DNA of 64,000 nt from Candidatus Obscuribacterales bacterium (GCA_019747875.1 JAIEQI010000024.1:1-64000); one strand, 5' to 3'; shown: positions 45,246-54,669, numbered from the stretch's first letter. Notes: a model not told the origin generated them from the letters alone. Translations and numbers: made by a program.

Positions 45246-45497
45246 TTTCGGGCTCCTTACAAGTGCCAACATGCCATACATGCAGACAAGATCGTAGCAT
45301 GATAGCCGCCTCCACTTCCTCAAACGCAAGCAGGTGGTTACTTTGCTTTATTTGGATGCTCGGACAAAGCATGTCCAAAAGGTTGCGGAGTGGACCTAAT
45401 TGTCCGACTGTCGAGCAAGCAGTGCACACAACTATCGAGGCTCCCATTCATGAAAAAAGGATGCCTCAGCCTGCATGGGTTCGCTACTAGATTCGAA

Positions 45498-47057
45498 CTA
45501 GATGGAGTCTTTCCAATCTCTGTTGTTGTTCAAAAAGAGGGCAGCCGGCGAACTGAGATTCTTACCGATTGCAAGTTGGCTGCGCCCCAGAAGGTTTGGA
45601 AGCTCGCCATACAATTTCGAACTAAGTTTGACGCCGGCATCAGGGACAGTGCCACTACTTAGAGCTTTATCAAAACTTGAGACATTGCTCTTCAAGATGT
45701 CTGCATAATTCGTTGCTGTTCTGCCCCATGAATGTGCCGCACCGGCAAACATTTCATGCTGGTTGTATGCAACGTCTTCGAAGGGTTTTACGACTGCCTT
45801 AAATGCATCAGCGCGATCGACCTGGGTAAGCTCATCAACCGATTTACCCAACTTTGCAGCATGCCCTTCAAGAGCAACCGCTCTTGATTGAAGTTGTTGC
45901 ATCGCGTGAACTACTTCATGCTTGCCACCAGCTTTGGTGCTGTATTCAATCGCATCGATCGTTCCGTTGCTTTCACCAACGATACCACCTTGCTTGAGTT
46001 TGATTCCATATTCGGAACCGATTTGTTCCATACGCCCAACGAAGTTTTGAATGCTCGCTTTGCTGAGTTTTTCACCAGCTGGCATTGTTTCCGAGATGGC
46101 AGCAGTCAGTTTTTGAGAAACTGTACCAGCGAGTTTGGCATCTGTTACAGCCATTCCTGAAATTTCAGATCCAGCTGCGGCGGTGCGATATAGTCCTTCG
46201 CCCTTGCCCATTGCTTTGACGCCGTTCAATGCTGGAACGAAAGTAAGTGCAGCCAGAGCAGTGTCAATACCAAGGGACTTGAGGTCTTTATTCACCTCTT
46301 CTTCCGGGGCGCCTTCTTTGAGATCTTTAGCAAGCTTTGTAGCACCATTCTCAACGTTACCCAGCCCGCTCAGCTCTAACAAGCCTTCGGCAACAGCGCC
46401 TGAAACATGTTTTGTAGTGCCCCAAGCACCGCCTTCTTTGGCGCCATCGGTAGCAACATCTTGCCAGTATTCGCGGGCTTGTGAGATTGCACCGTCTGGA
46501 GCAAAGGAAGTATAAGCATCGTGGGCAACTTTAGCAGCCTCCGCTCCCTTCCCCATCACTCTGGCCGCGGCAGCTTCGACGTGTCCTACAACACCACCTT
46601 TAGCAGCTCCATCTTTGGCAGCTTCGTTCCAATATTGCTTAGCTGAATCAATTAACTGTTGCCCATTGGTTTTGGATTCACTGTTCGTAACTGCATCTCT
46701 ATGCTGTCCAGCCTTTGAGCCTTGAACCGGTTTCTTGCGCTCGATGGTCACGCTGAGATCGAGAACCGATGGTTCTTCTTTTCCATTTCTATGTTTTCCG
46801 GACTCAGCTTTTTCTTTCGAGCTGGCGCCGTGCTCATCTTTGGCGTTTTTCGTTTTGCCCTCGGACTCGACGGGTTTGGCAAATGCATTTGTCTTCTTGA
46901 AGAGAGCTTCTTCCTTCGAAGCCACATCCGGCTTATGCACAGGCTTCTGATGAGACTTTTCAGCCTGATGAAGCTCTGAATGCAACTTATCAGAGTGCGC
47001 AGAATGTGCTCCGGTCGCTTCCGATTTTTCTTTGTGCTTCGTATGTTCTAGAGCCAT
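45498..47057 (-). CDS. Large hydrophilic protein with HEVVH zinc-protease-like motif
   Basis: The product has 519 residues, starting at ATG 47057 with GGGTGG upstream. The first about 140 residues are Lys/His/Glu/Ser-rich and disordered. Two related units, about 145-175 and 190-225, each carry (A)(K/R)(Q/E)YW(N/Q)(E/D)(A/V)A-DGA. A mildly hydrophobic Ala/Gly region (about 220-300) follows. At about residues 375-390 is AGGKHEVVHAMQQLQSR, an HExxH motif (HEVVH) as in zinc metallopeptidases. A third ligand is not certain, but YNQHEMFAGAAHSWG lies about 60 residues further. No signal peptide is seen. It could be a polymorphic effector or a spore/stress-type protein; I cannot tell which. Confidence 0.6.
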   Translation of the reverse strand: MALEHTKHKEKSEATGAHSAHSDKLHSELHQAEKSHQKPVHKPDVASKEEALFKKTNAFAKPVESEGKTKNAKDEHGASSKEKAESGKHRNGKEEPSVLDLSVTIERKKPVQGSKAGQHRDAVTNSESKTNGQQLIDSAKQYWNEAAKDGAAKGGVVGHVEAAAARVMGKGAEAAKVAHDAYTSFAPDGAISQAREYWQDVATDGAKEGGAWGTTKHVSGAVAEGLLELSGLGNVENGATKLAKDLKEGAPEEEVNKDLKSLGIDTALAALTFVPALNGVKAMGKGEGLYRTAAAGSEISGMAVTDAKLAGTVSQKLTAAISETMPAGEKLSKASIQNFVGRMEQIGSEYGIKLKQGGIVGESNGTIDAIEYSTKAGGKHEVVHAMQQLQSRAVALEGHAAKLGKSVDELTQVDRADAFKAVVKPFEDVAYNQHEMFAGAAHSWGRTATNYADILKSNVSSFDKALSSGTVPDAGVKLSSKLYGELPNLLGRSQLAIGKNLSSPAALFLNNNRDWKDSI

Positions 47058-47349
47058 TTTGACCACCCATTCAAAACCGCCTCACACTATAACAGACGAT
47101 GCCAATAAGCTGATTTAGGGGGAAATTGAGAGATTTTAAGGTTGGATGTTATAAGTGACCCAAGCTGACTTCGGCGAGCAGGCGCAGCGCTGAAATCAGC
47201 TGTATAGCCTTAGTTTTGGCGAATTGCATTTCCAAAGAACCCGGTACCTGGAATACGAGTGCACAATTAGGCATTTTTGCACTGGGAATTAGCAGCACTG
47301 GCTAGAGCACGCTCGGCATTCCTTGATACAGTTGCTTAAACCTTTGGCG

Positions 47350-47661
47350 CTAAACGCGCATTGCCTCTGGAAGGAATAAATTGCCCACTGCAATTTGTTG
47401 AACTTCAATATCAAGCCACACTTTGCCTAGAACATAAGGCTCAGTGGCCAAATAGTGATCGACAGCCTCTCTATTCTCTGCCTGAACCACAATTACAGAC
47501 CCAGTCATGCGTCCTTGATCGTCCAGGAGTGCGGCGCCGAAAAGCATGAATCCTTGCTTTTTAAGCTTTTCGCAGCAGTCAAGGTGCGCCGGACGTGCTT
47601 CCTGACGGCGTTCAAACGCTTTCTCGTCGCTTCCATCCTTGCCCGTAATCAGAAAAAACAT
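47350..47661 (-). CDS. YCII-domain protein
   Basis: This 103-residue protein has the YCII pattern: FFLITGKDGSD...F.RR.EARPAHL, LKKQGFMLFGAALLDDQGRM, GSVIVVQAENREAVDHYLAT, EPYVLGKVWLDIEVQQI. The His in RPAHLD and the Asp in the helix correspond to the conserved dyad. Members are dimeric ferredoxin-like proteins of unclear role. GGAGGG lies 10 bases upstream of the ATG. It stands alone. Confidence 0.85.
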   Translation of the reverse strand: MFFLITGKDGSDEKAFERRQEARPAHLDCCEKLKKQGFMLFGAALLDDQGRMTGSVIVVQAENREAVDHYLATEPYVLGKVWLDIEVQQIAVGNLFLPEAMRV

Positions 47662-47763
47662 CGAAACTCGCCCTCCAGTAAATCAAGAATGTTGATGATA
47701 GCATCACATTGTTGGCTTACTAAAGGACGAGTCGCGTTTTCTTGGCTTGGCTGTGGTAAAGCT

Positions 47764-48057
47764 CTAGAGATTTTCGATGTGTTCGGCGAAGCGGGGCTCG
47801 GCTTCAATTATTTCGTCGAAAAGGTTATCGAGGCACGGTCTTTTTGCAGGCTCCTTGCTTTCGATAGGCAACGACGGCAACAACGGTTCGACTGCGGCTT
47901 CGCTTAATGATTGAGGTTTCGCTACCGGCATCGGTCCGACGCTCGGTCGACGCCCGGGAGCTGTCATATCGAGAGGATGAGCCTGGAGAACAATTCCCTT
48001 CGAGCCGGAATCGGACTTACTGCGCGCTCTCACATTGGCAAAAATGTCACTTAACAT
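47764..48057 (-). CDS. Small hypothetical protein
   Basis: This 97-residue ORF has GAAAGGAA about 7 bases before the ATG. The product is Pro/Ser/Ala-rich (LQAHPLDMTAPGRRPSVGPM), and the last 20 residues are acidic and helical (LFDEIIEAEPRFAEHIENL). There is no signal peptide or known domain. It is supported by the ribosome site and codon use like its neighbours, but without homologs in mind I keep confidence moderate. Confidence 0.5.
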   Translation of the reverse strand: MLSDIFANVRARSKSDSGSKGIVLQAHPLDMTAPGRRPSVGPMPVAKPQSLSEAAVEPLLPSLPIESKEPAKRPCLDNLFDEIIEAEPRFAEHIENL

Positions 48058-48197
48058 ATGATTTGTTCCTTTCCCCCGTCCTCATATGGAAGTAACTTGC
48101 GGCTTCCTGAAAATAGGGGGAAGGCCAAAAATAAAGTTAATCGTCCATATACAAGATGCCAAATAATGAATTGGATCTCGAAGGCATAAACGGTTAT

Positions 48198-49412
48198 TTA
48201 TAGAATTCCGCGCCGTTTTCGGTTTTCTTTCGGGCTAACCGTGATTCTTTGCTGCCCCATACGCAACAACTGTTCCTGGATCAACGCAAAGAATTGCGCC
48301 CGATCAGCCTGCCTCACAATTGCCATGTTGTGAGCCTCAGACAAGGCAATCGGGTAGCCATGCCCTTTGCTGATCTGCAGCAGCAGCACAGAGAGTGAAA
48401 ACGCAAGCATGTCCTGATCCTCATACAGCCATCGAGGCACCTCTATTCGTGCGGATTCGCCGCCAGTATTGAGATAGGAAAAACAAACCTGATTACGATA
48501 AGGCATTATTTGAGACCATGACGCGCCCGACAGAAAAAATCCCGAACGTGCATTTACTGGCAATTTCGATGAAAGCAGATGTCGATCAGCAAGCGGCCAG
48601 ATTTGCGAGCAGGGAAAGTCTTCTTCATTGAGTGAACCGCAATAAGCCTGGCATCTGATCTGGGGATAGGGACAACGCATCAAACGCAAGACATTGACGA
48701 TGTCAGAACTGCGCGAGTGGCTGACATAACCAACCAGCGGCAAGCGAGCCGCGTTGAATGAATCCAATTCAAACCCAAACCGTTCAAGTAATTCTTTCTG
48801 CGCGCGATCTGCATTCTTATCAACATTCCACGGAATGAGCGAGCCATCAACAAGTGTCAAAACCTTGCGCCCAAGAGCTTGTTGTCGTTCAGCCAATTCC
48901 CTGGCTTTCTGAAGTTCTTGAATGCTGCGTTCAAAAGAAACGAGTGCCTCGTCGACGTGCACACGCCGCTGGTTCACGAGCGGATAGAGTTCATCACTGC
49001 GATGATAGAGACGCGGAAAGGAGTTGAGATGCGCTTCCGACTGAACACCTCCGTTGTACTCCTCTAAACTTGCATAGAAAAGAACGGCAGCACCGATGTT
49101 CAATAAATAGCAAGATAACACTTCATGCTGAGTCGGCATAATCTGGGACCCGTCGCAGGCTACCACGCTATGTGAATCGCAATACTCCTCCACAAAATCA
49201 GCTATGCCGAACGGTTCCAGGGGAGAAGCGACCGGCCAAAATGCATTGCCACCATTTTCAAGAACTAGTTCACTTATTCGATTCGGATCGTTCTGCGCAT
49301 CCTCGAACGTGCTTTGCGCCAGCTGTAGAATTTCGCTGTCATGGTTTTCTTCCAACGCACTTTCGTCGCCAATCTGCGCAATCTGCGGGATTAGTTTCTG
49401 AAAATCAAGCAT
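48198..49412 (-). CDS. NurA-domain nuclease
   Basis: The product has 404 residues. It shows the NurA layout: first acidic motif SVVACDGSQIMPTQHE (residues about 83-98), second motif VLTLVDGSLIPW (about 190), VGYVSHSRSSDIVNVLRL, then YPIALSEAHNMAIVRQADR near the C terminus with the YP.AL.EAH signature. NurA is a 5'-3' nuclease that normally works with the HerA helicase in end resection. No herA-like gene is seen in this window. The ATG is preceded by AGAGGAA. It is divergent from the XRE/zinc-ribbon gene, with a 74-base intergenic region. Confidence 0.8.
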   Translation of the reverse strand: MLDFQKLIPQIAQIGDESALEENHDSEILQLAQSTFEDAQNDPNRISELVLENGGNAFWPVASPLEPFGIADFVEEYCDSHSVVACDGSQIMPTQHEVLSCYLLNIGAAVLFYASLEEYNGGVQSEAHLNSFPRLYHRSDELYPLVNQRRVHVDEALVSFERSIQELQKARELAERQQALGRKVLTLVDGSLIPWNVDKNADRAQKELLERFGFELDSFNAARLPLVGYVSHSRSSDIVNVLRLMRCPYPQIRCQAYCGSLNEEDFPCSQIWPLADRHLLSSKLPVNARSGFFLSGASWSQIMPYRNQVCFSYLNTGGESARIEVPRWLYEDQDMLAFSLSVLLLQISKGHGYPIALSEAHNMAIVRQADRAQFFALIQEQLLRMGQQRITVSPKENRKRRGIL

Positions 49413-49486
49413 GCCGAGTTCCTCTTGCTTTTAGAATTATCCCCTCTCTTCGCTATACTTGAAGAGATTTAGTGAGGATTTTTTTG

Positions 49487-49936
49487 GTGGACTATCGGAG
49501 GCTGGATTCAACTTATAGCTTGTCGAGCCGTGTCGCGTTGCTTCGAGAGCTAAGGAATCTGACTGTACTTGACCTTGCCAAGCGTTCTCGTTTTCCAATC
49601 AAACGAATCGAGAGCATTGAATCGGGAGAAGAGACGTGGTTGTCAGTGACAGACCGCCAGGTTCTGGCTCGCGCCCTCGGTGTTGAGCCGGCGGTCTTGA
49701 AAGAAGTGGAAAACTCGCCAGCGGATTATCCTGGTGTTTTCGAAAAGCAGGAAGGTCCGCAGAAGGTCGACACAGACTCTATGGCGGAAGAGATATTGAA
49801 TGGATATACAAATATTGCCTGCCCGCGCTGCAGCACAACTCTCAAGACGTCGGTGGAATTCGCCTACGACATAGAGGGCAACCCAACAAAATTTGCACGC
49901 GCATATTGTCCGCAGTGTCCGTTTGCTTTGCGCTAG
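49487..49936 (+). CDS. XRE-type helix-turn-helix protein with CxxC zinc ribbon
   Basis: I place the start at GTG 49487 with AGTGAGG 9 bases upstream; GTG 49472 is an alternative. The N-terminal half (SSRVALLRELRNLTVLDLAK, RSRFPIKRIESIESGEETWL) matches the XRE HTH pattern. The C-terminal part (residues about 110-149) has CPRCSTTLKTS and YCPQCPFALR, two CxxC pairs forming a probable zinc ribbon. The fusion suggests a DNA-binding regulator. It could control the divergent NurA gene through the 74-base gap, but that is inference from position. It ends convergent to the metalloprotease gene. Confidence 0.65.
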   Translation: MDYRRLDSTYSLSSRVALLRELRNLTVLDLAKRSRFPIKRIESIESGEETWLSVTDRQVLARALGVEPAVLKEVENSPADYPGVFEKQEGPQKVDTDSMAEEILNGYTNIACPRCSTTLKTSVEFAYDIEGNPTKFARAYCPQCPFALR

Positions 49937-50090
49937 GCTAAGCGCAGGCGGGAAGATTTCCGATCCCGACGAATGTAATATCTCGAATTGCATCTATTTT
50001 AGCCAGTTTTTTTCACATCGAATTCCATATAATCCACAAGGTCATCTCGCAGAGCTATACGTTTCAATCGAACTTGGCACTGGCGATAGC

Positions 50091-52922
50091 TTAGTGCGGC
50101 AATTTCTTGGCTTCCGCTTCCAATTGTTCGGCTTCCTTATCGCGGCGCATTTTTCGCAGTATTGATGCGTAATTATTGAATGTGACAATTCGCAGTGCCG
50201 CATTCTTTATTGCATTCTGAAGTCCCATCGCTTTCTTCAGGACGGATTCGGCATCCTTTTCTTTGCCCTTCTGAGCAAGGTCCAGTGCGTAGTCGTTGTA
50301 CGCCTTGCTCAAAGTTTCCTTGGCGCTTTCATTGGAAGGATCCGACTTCAGCACGGCCTCCAATTTCTCAATTGCTTGCGAATAGGCGTGCGATTCAACA
50401 AGTCGCGCCCCCTCATTAACGGGATCGCTGGCGCGCCCTTCTCCAGGCTTCTTGCCCATTGCAATATGCACATCAGGAGAGTAAAGCCTGCGAATAGTTC
50501 CCATGTCTCGCGGTGAAATCGTAATCTTCGAGTCAACCGCCGGCATGGTACAGAACATGATGTCGGAAGGATCAGGGCTGTGTCCAATCAAACCGAGTCC
50601 ATGTCCTATTTCGTGCAGGCAGACCGCTTTAACTTGGTTTTGGCTCAGCGGCGAGTCTGGCGTCGGATCGGCAGTGAGAATCACAATCTTCACGTGCTCG
50701 ATACCGTTATTGTTGGATTGGATTTGAGCCTCGCCACCTTCAGCCGGTGAACTCACTTTTGAATAATCGTTAGTCCAAATGCATTCGATGTCCGCGCCTT
50801 CCGGCTTGCTGACGAAATCGAACTTTACCTTGTCCTGCGATGCGATCGTCCAGTTGTTGAATGCATCGGTCATTATGCCCTGGTATTCGGTCTTATATCC
50901 CGGCACCTTATTACCGTTGCCGATGTAAACCTTGATTGGGCTATGGCTTGGGTTCCACTTTGTCGTGCCACCAGATGTAGTGTAGGCAAAGTAATCGTTC
51001 TTTGTATTCTCGTGCACCACAGCCAGTGACTTCTCGACTGACTGTTGCTCGTTCACCTCTTCCTCCAGATGCTTCACGAGCTCCGTTGCCTTAGAAGCAA
51101 GATTGTCGGACGGGAATCGGCGCAGATATTCTCTATAGGTCTCTACGCAGTCTTTCAATCGGCCAGATGTCTGAAAACTGCTCGCCAAATTCACCCAAGG
51201 CGCCGAACGCGAGGGATCGAGCGCGATTGCAGTCTTCAGGTGATCAATAGCCTCATCGGTGCGGCCCAAGCGAGCCAGAGCAAGACCAATATTCGTGTGC
51301 GCAGAAGGCAATTCGGGGAATATATCGAGCGCCTTAGTGAGAACGTCGGCAGCCATCTTATATTTTTCCTGGCGCATCATTTCGTAAGCTTCCGTCGCAA
51401 GGAGCAGAGCTTTGTATTCCTCGGCAGTAATCAACTTGCCATCAGCAAGATAGCGAACTTTGCCATACTGTTTGTCTTGTCCGGTGTTTTTCTTGATTAC
51501 ACGATCGGTTTGCCATGGCTTAGGTTCTCCAGAGCTGCCCGTTTGTGGTTGACTAGATTGAGGAATCACCGGGGTGGTGCTTCCAATTTTGGCGGTTGCC
51601 AGTTTCGGGGGATCCGTATTGACCGGCGGTTCCTCCTCCGTGCCTCTCACATAGGAGCGACCAAGCGGACTTGACTCAGTTCCCATTGCCAGTTGCGGGG
51701 TCGTCGGATTAGCCGGCGTCTTGTCCCTGGAGCCAGATGAACTAGCAGGTGATTTTGGTGTCACCGGATTCGCCGGGGTAGCTTTATGCGTTGCTTTTGG
51801 ATTTGCTGGTGATTTTGTGCTAGCACCATCTCCGGTAGCAATAGGATTTGATGGAGTTTTTGGAGCTTTGTCTTCCTCACCTGGGTTTACTGGCGATTTC
51901 GGTGTTCTCACCTGTGTGACTGGATTGGCAGGCGATTTCGGAGTGACTGGATTTGCTGGCGACTTAGGCGTTTTATCTATCGCATTTGCAGGCGACCTCT
52001 CCTCGCCCTGTTCCGTCGGAATCGGATTTGCTGGACTACGTGGGGTTACAATCGGCGTTCCAACAGGCTTAATCGGAGTCGGCGTCATGTTTACAGGACC
52101 GAACGCCACCTTAGTTTCGACATCCGGACTTCCTTGTTCTGAATCGCCAAGAATCTTGCCTGAGGTTTTCCGCTCGACAATGCGCAAATTATCCTTAGCC
52201 GCATCGATCGCAATTGAAGAATCGGAATTCTTCTTCAAATAATCAACGGCTTTTTCAGCATAACCTTTCGCTTCCGAATACTTGCCCTCGGCACCAAGAG
52301 TAGTGGCAAGCAAGTTCAGGTGATCACCATAGCGAGGGTTACTTCCACCCTGAGCGCCTTCAATATCCACCAATTGCTTGTAATACTGTTCAGCCTGTGC
52401 CAGATTATTCTTCATGGACGCATAAGTGCCCATGGCAGGGAGAATGCTGATCAGTCGCGGATCCGTTGCGCCATATTTTTTGCGCCATAACTCTTCAACC
52501 CGCTTGAGATAGATCTCCGCAGCCAGGTGATCGCCCAAATACTGGCAGCACATCGCAATTCCATAGAGTGAGTTGCCAGCTTCGTTCGATTCCGGACCGA
52601 GCAATTTCTGTTGGACGTTCAGCGCGCGCTCATAATACTGCTTCGCCAGTGTGTAGTTTTGAAGACGAACGTTCAATTGCCCCATTAGATAATAGGTTTC
52701 GCCAAGCCGCACATCGTTGTCTTTGAACTTACGCGTGTCCTCCATCGCCAGATTCAGATCAGACTCTGCTTGTGCGAAGTTACCGAAGTTCAAGGAGTCA
52801 CGAGCAGAAGCAATATGCTGCTCCCACGGACCGCCACCTTTTGCCAACACCGATGGCGACTGACACAGCATCAAAACAACTGCTAATGCAATTATGCGTT
52901 CCGAGCGGTTATGTTCTGACAC
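50091..52922 (-). CDS. Secreted TPR - Ser/Pro repeat - TPR - matrixin metalloprotease protein
   Basis: The product has 943 residues, starting at GTG 52922 behind AAGGAGGT. Parts in order: signal peptide (RIIALAVVLMLCQSPSVLA), TPR array (about 33-240), then a low-complexity linker (about 285-425) with about ten variants of the octad TPKSPANP. Then come TPRs (about 490-600), a matrixin-type domain (about 640-800) with HEIGHGLGLIGHSPDPSDIM near 769 (three zinc His and a Met-turn), and C-terminal TPRs. Matrixins are metzincin proteases, and the catalytic Glu is present, so activity is expected. The rpiB gene lies 18 bases upstream on the same strand. I know no characterised protein of this layout. 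Confidence 0.8.
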   Translation of the reverse strand: MSEHNRSERIIALAVVLMLCQSPSVLAKGGGPWEQHIASARDSLNFGNFAQAESDLNLAMEDTRKFKDNDVRLGETYYLMGQLNVRLQNYTLAKQYYERALNVQQKLLGPESNEAGNSLYGIAMCCQYLGDHLAAEIYLKRVEELWRKKYGATDPRLISILPAMGTYASMKNNLAQAEQYYKQLVDIEGAQGGSNPRYGDHLNLLATTLGAEGKYSEAKGYAEKAVDYLKKNSDSSIAIDAAKDNLRIVERKTSGKILGDSEQGSPDVETKVAFGPVNMTPTPIKPVGTPIVTPRSPANPIPTEQGEERSPANAIDKTPKSPANPVTPKSPANPVTQVRTPKSPVNPGEEDKAPKTPSNPIATGDGASTKSPANPKATHKATPANPVTPKSPASSSGSRDKTPANPTTPQLAMGTESSPLGRSYVRGTEEEPPVNTDPPKLATAKIGSTTPVIPQSSQPQTGSSGEPKPWQTDRVIKKNTGQDKQYGKVRYLADGKLITAEEYKALLLATEAYEMMRQEKYKMAADVLTKALDIFPELPSAHTNIGLALARLGRTDEAIDHLKTAIALDPSRSAPWVNLASSFQTSGRLKDCVETYREYLRRFPSDNLASKATELVKHLEEEVNEQQSVEKSLAVVHENTKNDYFAYTTSGGTTKWNPSHSPIKVYIGNGNKVPGYKTEYQGIMTDAFNNWTIASQDKVKFDFVSKPEGADIECIWTNDYSKVSSPAEGGEAQIQSNNNGIEHVKIVILTADPTPDSPLSQNQVKAVCLHEIGHGLGLIGHSPDPSDIMFCTMPAVDSKITISPRDMGTIRRLYSPDVHIAMGKKPGEGRASDPVNEGARLVESHAYSQAIEKLEAVLKSDPSNESAKETLSKAYNDYALDLAQKGKEKDAESVLKKAMGLQNAIKNAALRIVTFNNYASILRKMRRDKEAEQLEAEAKKLPH

Positions 52923-52939
52923 CTTGAACCTCCTTGGTC

Positions 52940-53404
52940 TTATGTCTTTGAACTATATTTGCTTTCGATATCGAGGACTTTGTTCAATCTGCGTTGATGG
53001 CGCTCCAATCCGGTGAAGCGAGCATTCAAGAAACTGTCGAGAACTTCGAAAGCCAGATTGCTGCCAATAACCCTAGCACCCATACAAAGCACATTGGTGT
53101 CATCGTCTTCACGTCCCTGGTGAGCGGAGAAGGTGTCATGGCACAACCCTGCGCGCACGCCGCGGACCTTATTTGCCGCCACACACGCGCCAACACCGCT
53201 ACCGCAGATAATAACGCCAACATCCGCCTTACCGGAAGTCACCGCCTCACCTACTGCAAGCGCGTAATCAGGATAGTCGACTGCTGCTTCGCTATTGGTT
53301 CCCAGATCTATCACCTCATGTCCTTTCTTCTTTAGATACTCGGCAATTTGAACTTTTAGGGGGTACCCGGCGTGGTCAGCGCCAAGTGCAATTTTTTCAA
53401 GCAT
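52940..53404 (-). CDS. rpiB: Ribose-5-phosphate isomerase B
   Basis: RpiB interconverts ribulose 5-phosphate and ribose 5-phosphate. I start at ATG 53404 (154 residues) because AGGAG lies just upstream; the frame is open to 53434. Motifs are KIALGADHAGYPLKVQIAEY, DYPDYALAVGEAV, VIICGSGVGACVAANKVRGV with the catalytic Cys, GLCHDTFSAHQGREDDDTNV and LCMGARVIG. Close spacing to the protease gene downstream suggests one transcript. A TATAAT -10 box lies on the minus strand at 53437-53442. Confidence 0.93.
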   Translation of the reverse strand: MLEKIALGADHAGYPLKVQIAEYLKKKGHEVIDLGTNSEAAVDYPDYALAVGEAVTSGKADVGVIICGSGVGACVAANKVRGVRAGLCHDTFSAHQGREDDDTNVLCMGARVIGSNLAFEVLDSFLNARFTGLERHQRRLNKVLDIESKYSSKT

Positions 53405-53436
53405 TTCCAGCTCCTGCAGAGGGATAGATCGCATTC

Positions 53437-53442
53437 ATTATA
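53437..53442 (-). promoter_or_regulatory. Candidate -10 box for rpiB
   Basis: A perfect TATAAT on the minus strand lies about 33 bases before the rpiB ATG. The position 17 bases further upstream reads AGTTCT, a poor -35. Confidence 0.35.
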
Positions 53443-53514
53443 ACGTTGCTATACTGTTAAGAACTCGAAGGGCTTGGCTTCTTGCAAGGTAGCATAAGCG
53501 CAAATAGGGCGCCA

Positions 53515-54648
53515 ATGACGGCCCCGGGACAGAAAGACGACCCTATGAAGACACAGGGGATATTACAAAACCGTTATAGGCTAGAAAGCGTTCTTGGACA
53601 GGGCGGTATGGGAACCGTTTACCTGGCCAAGGATATGCGCCTTGATGACCGCCTCTGTGTTGTAAAGGAGCTGCGGGACGACTTTTACCGCGACGAAGAT
53701 AAGCAGCGGGCGTTAACCTTCTTTGACAGAGAGGCACGAACTCTTGCCCGACTAAAGCATGGAAACATCGTCGCGGTTAGCGACTACTTCAGTGAAGATG
53801 GCAAGTATTTCCTGGTAATGGAGTATGTGGACGGTGAAAATCTCCACAACATCATGCAAAAGAGAGAGGGGCAACCTTTCGAGGAGAATCAAGTAGTCTC
53901 GTGGTCAATCCAAATTTGCGAGGTTTTGTCTTATCTACACGCCCAAATGCCTCCGGTCATTTATAGGGACTTGAAACCGAGCAATATAATGATCAACACC
54001 GAAGGGCAGCTCAAGCTCGTCGACTTCGGTATCGCTCGCAAAGTGGAATCAGACGACGACAATACCCGAGTCGTTTCAGCCGGCTATTCGCCGCCAGAGC
54101 AGTACTGGGGCGGAGCGACCGTGCAATCCGATATTTACTCGCTCGGCGCGACTATGTACTTCTTGCTCACCGGCAAGGATCCCGAACCGTTAAAGGCTTG
54201 CTCGCCGAGAGAACTGAACGAAGACGTCACGGATTCCGTTGATGAAATAGTCGCGAAATGTATGTCGCAGGATATAAATCTGCGCTACGCCAATGCATTA
54301 GAGCTGAGAGAGGAACTTCTCCATCAAGATTACGAAGAAGAACCGGACAACGTTAAAAGCTGGTTCACGCGCAATGTCGCGGCTGTGCTTTTCATTGTGG
54401 CTGTTGCACTTGTCTTTATCGGCTGGGAACCAATCGTAAACAGCTTCAAATCTGAACCGAAAAAAGTATCGACGAACCCACTTTCATCAGTGAAAGCGCC
54501 CGATGATCCGACTTATGCAGATCCACTTCTCGGCGGCGCAGCGCCACAAAAAAACTTCGCGATTCAAATCACAGACGAACGTAGCCTAACGGATCCAACG
54601 GCGCGCCCACCCGAGTCAAACAACAAGGGCGGCTTCAAACTGTTCTAG
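53515..54648 (+). CDS. Membrane-anchored Ser/Thr protein kinase
   Basis: This Hanks-type kinase of about 377 residues starts at ATG 53515, though ATG 53545 is also possible. Motifs are the Gly loop LGQGGMGTVYLAKD, the Lys in LCVVKELRDD, HGNIVAVSDYFSEDGKYFLV, the catalytic loop VIYRDLKPSNIM, DFGIARK, and SAGYSPPEQYWGGATVQSDI. After the kinase domain (to about residue 280) there is one membrane helix (VAAVLFIVAVALVFIGWEPI) and a short extracytoplasmic tail of about 85 residues. That tail is Pro/Ser-rich without PASTA repeats. All catalytic residues are intact. Divergent from rpiB. Confidence 0.92.
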   Translation: MTAPGQKDDPMKTQGILQNRYRLESVLGQGGMGTVYLAKDMRLDDRLCVVKELRDDFYRDEDKQRALTFFDREARTLARLKHGNIVAVSDYFSEDGKYFLVMEYVDGENLHNIMQKREGQPFEENQVVSWSIQICEVLSYLHAQMPPVIYRDLKPSNIMINTEGQLKLVDFGIARKVESDDDNTRVVSAGYSPPEQYWGGATVQSDIYSLGATMYFLLTGKDPEPLKACSPRELNEDVTDSVDEIVAKCMSQDINLRYANALELREELLHQDYEEEPDNVKSWFTRNVAAVLFIVAVALVFIGWEPIVNSFKSEPKKVSTNPLSSVKAPDDPTYADPLLGGAAPQKNFAIQITDERSLTDPTARPPESNNKGGFKLF

Positions 54649-54669
54649 GATCGCTAATTGCTGCTAAGT

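Noticed and set aside
51721-52242. 173-codon plus-strand ORF with regular GDFGVTGFAGD pattern
   Set aside because: The regular pattern is only the reverse complement of the TPKSPANP octads of the metalloprotease gene.
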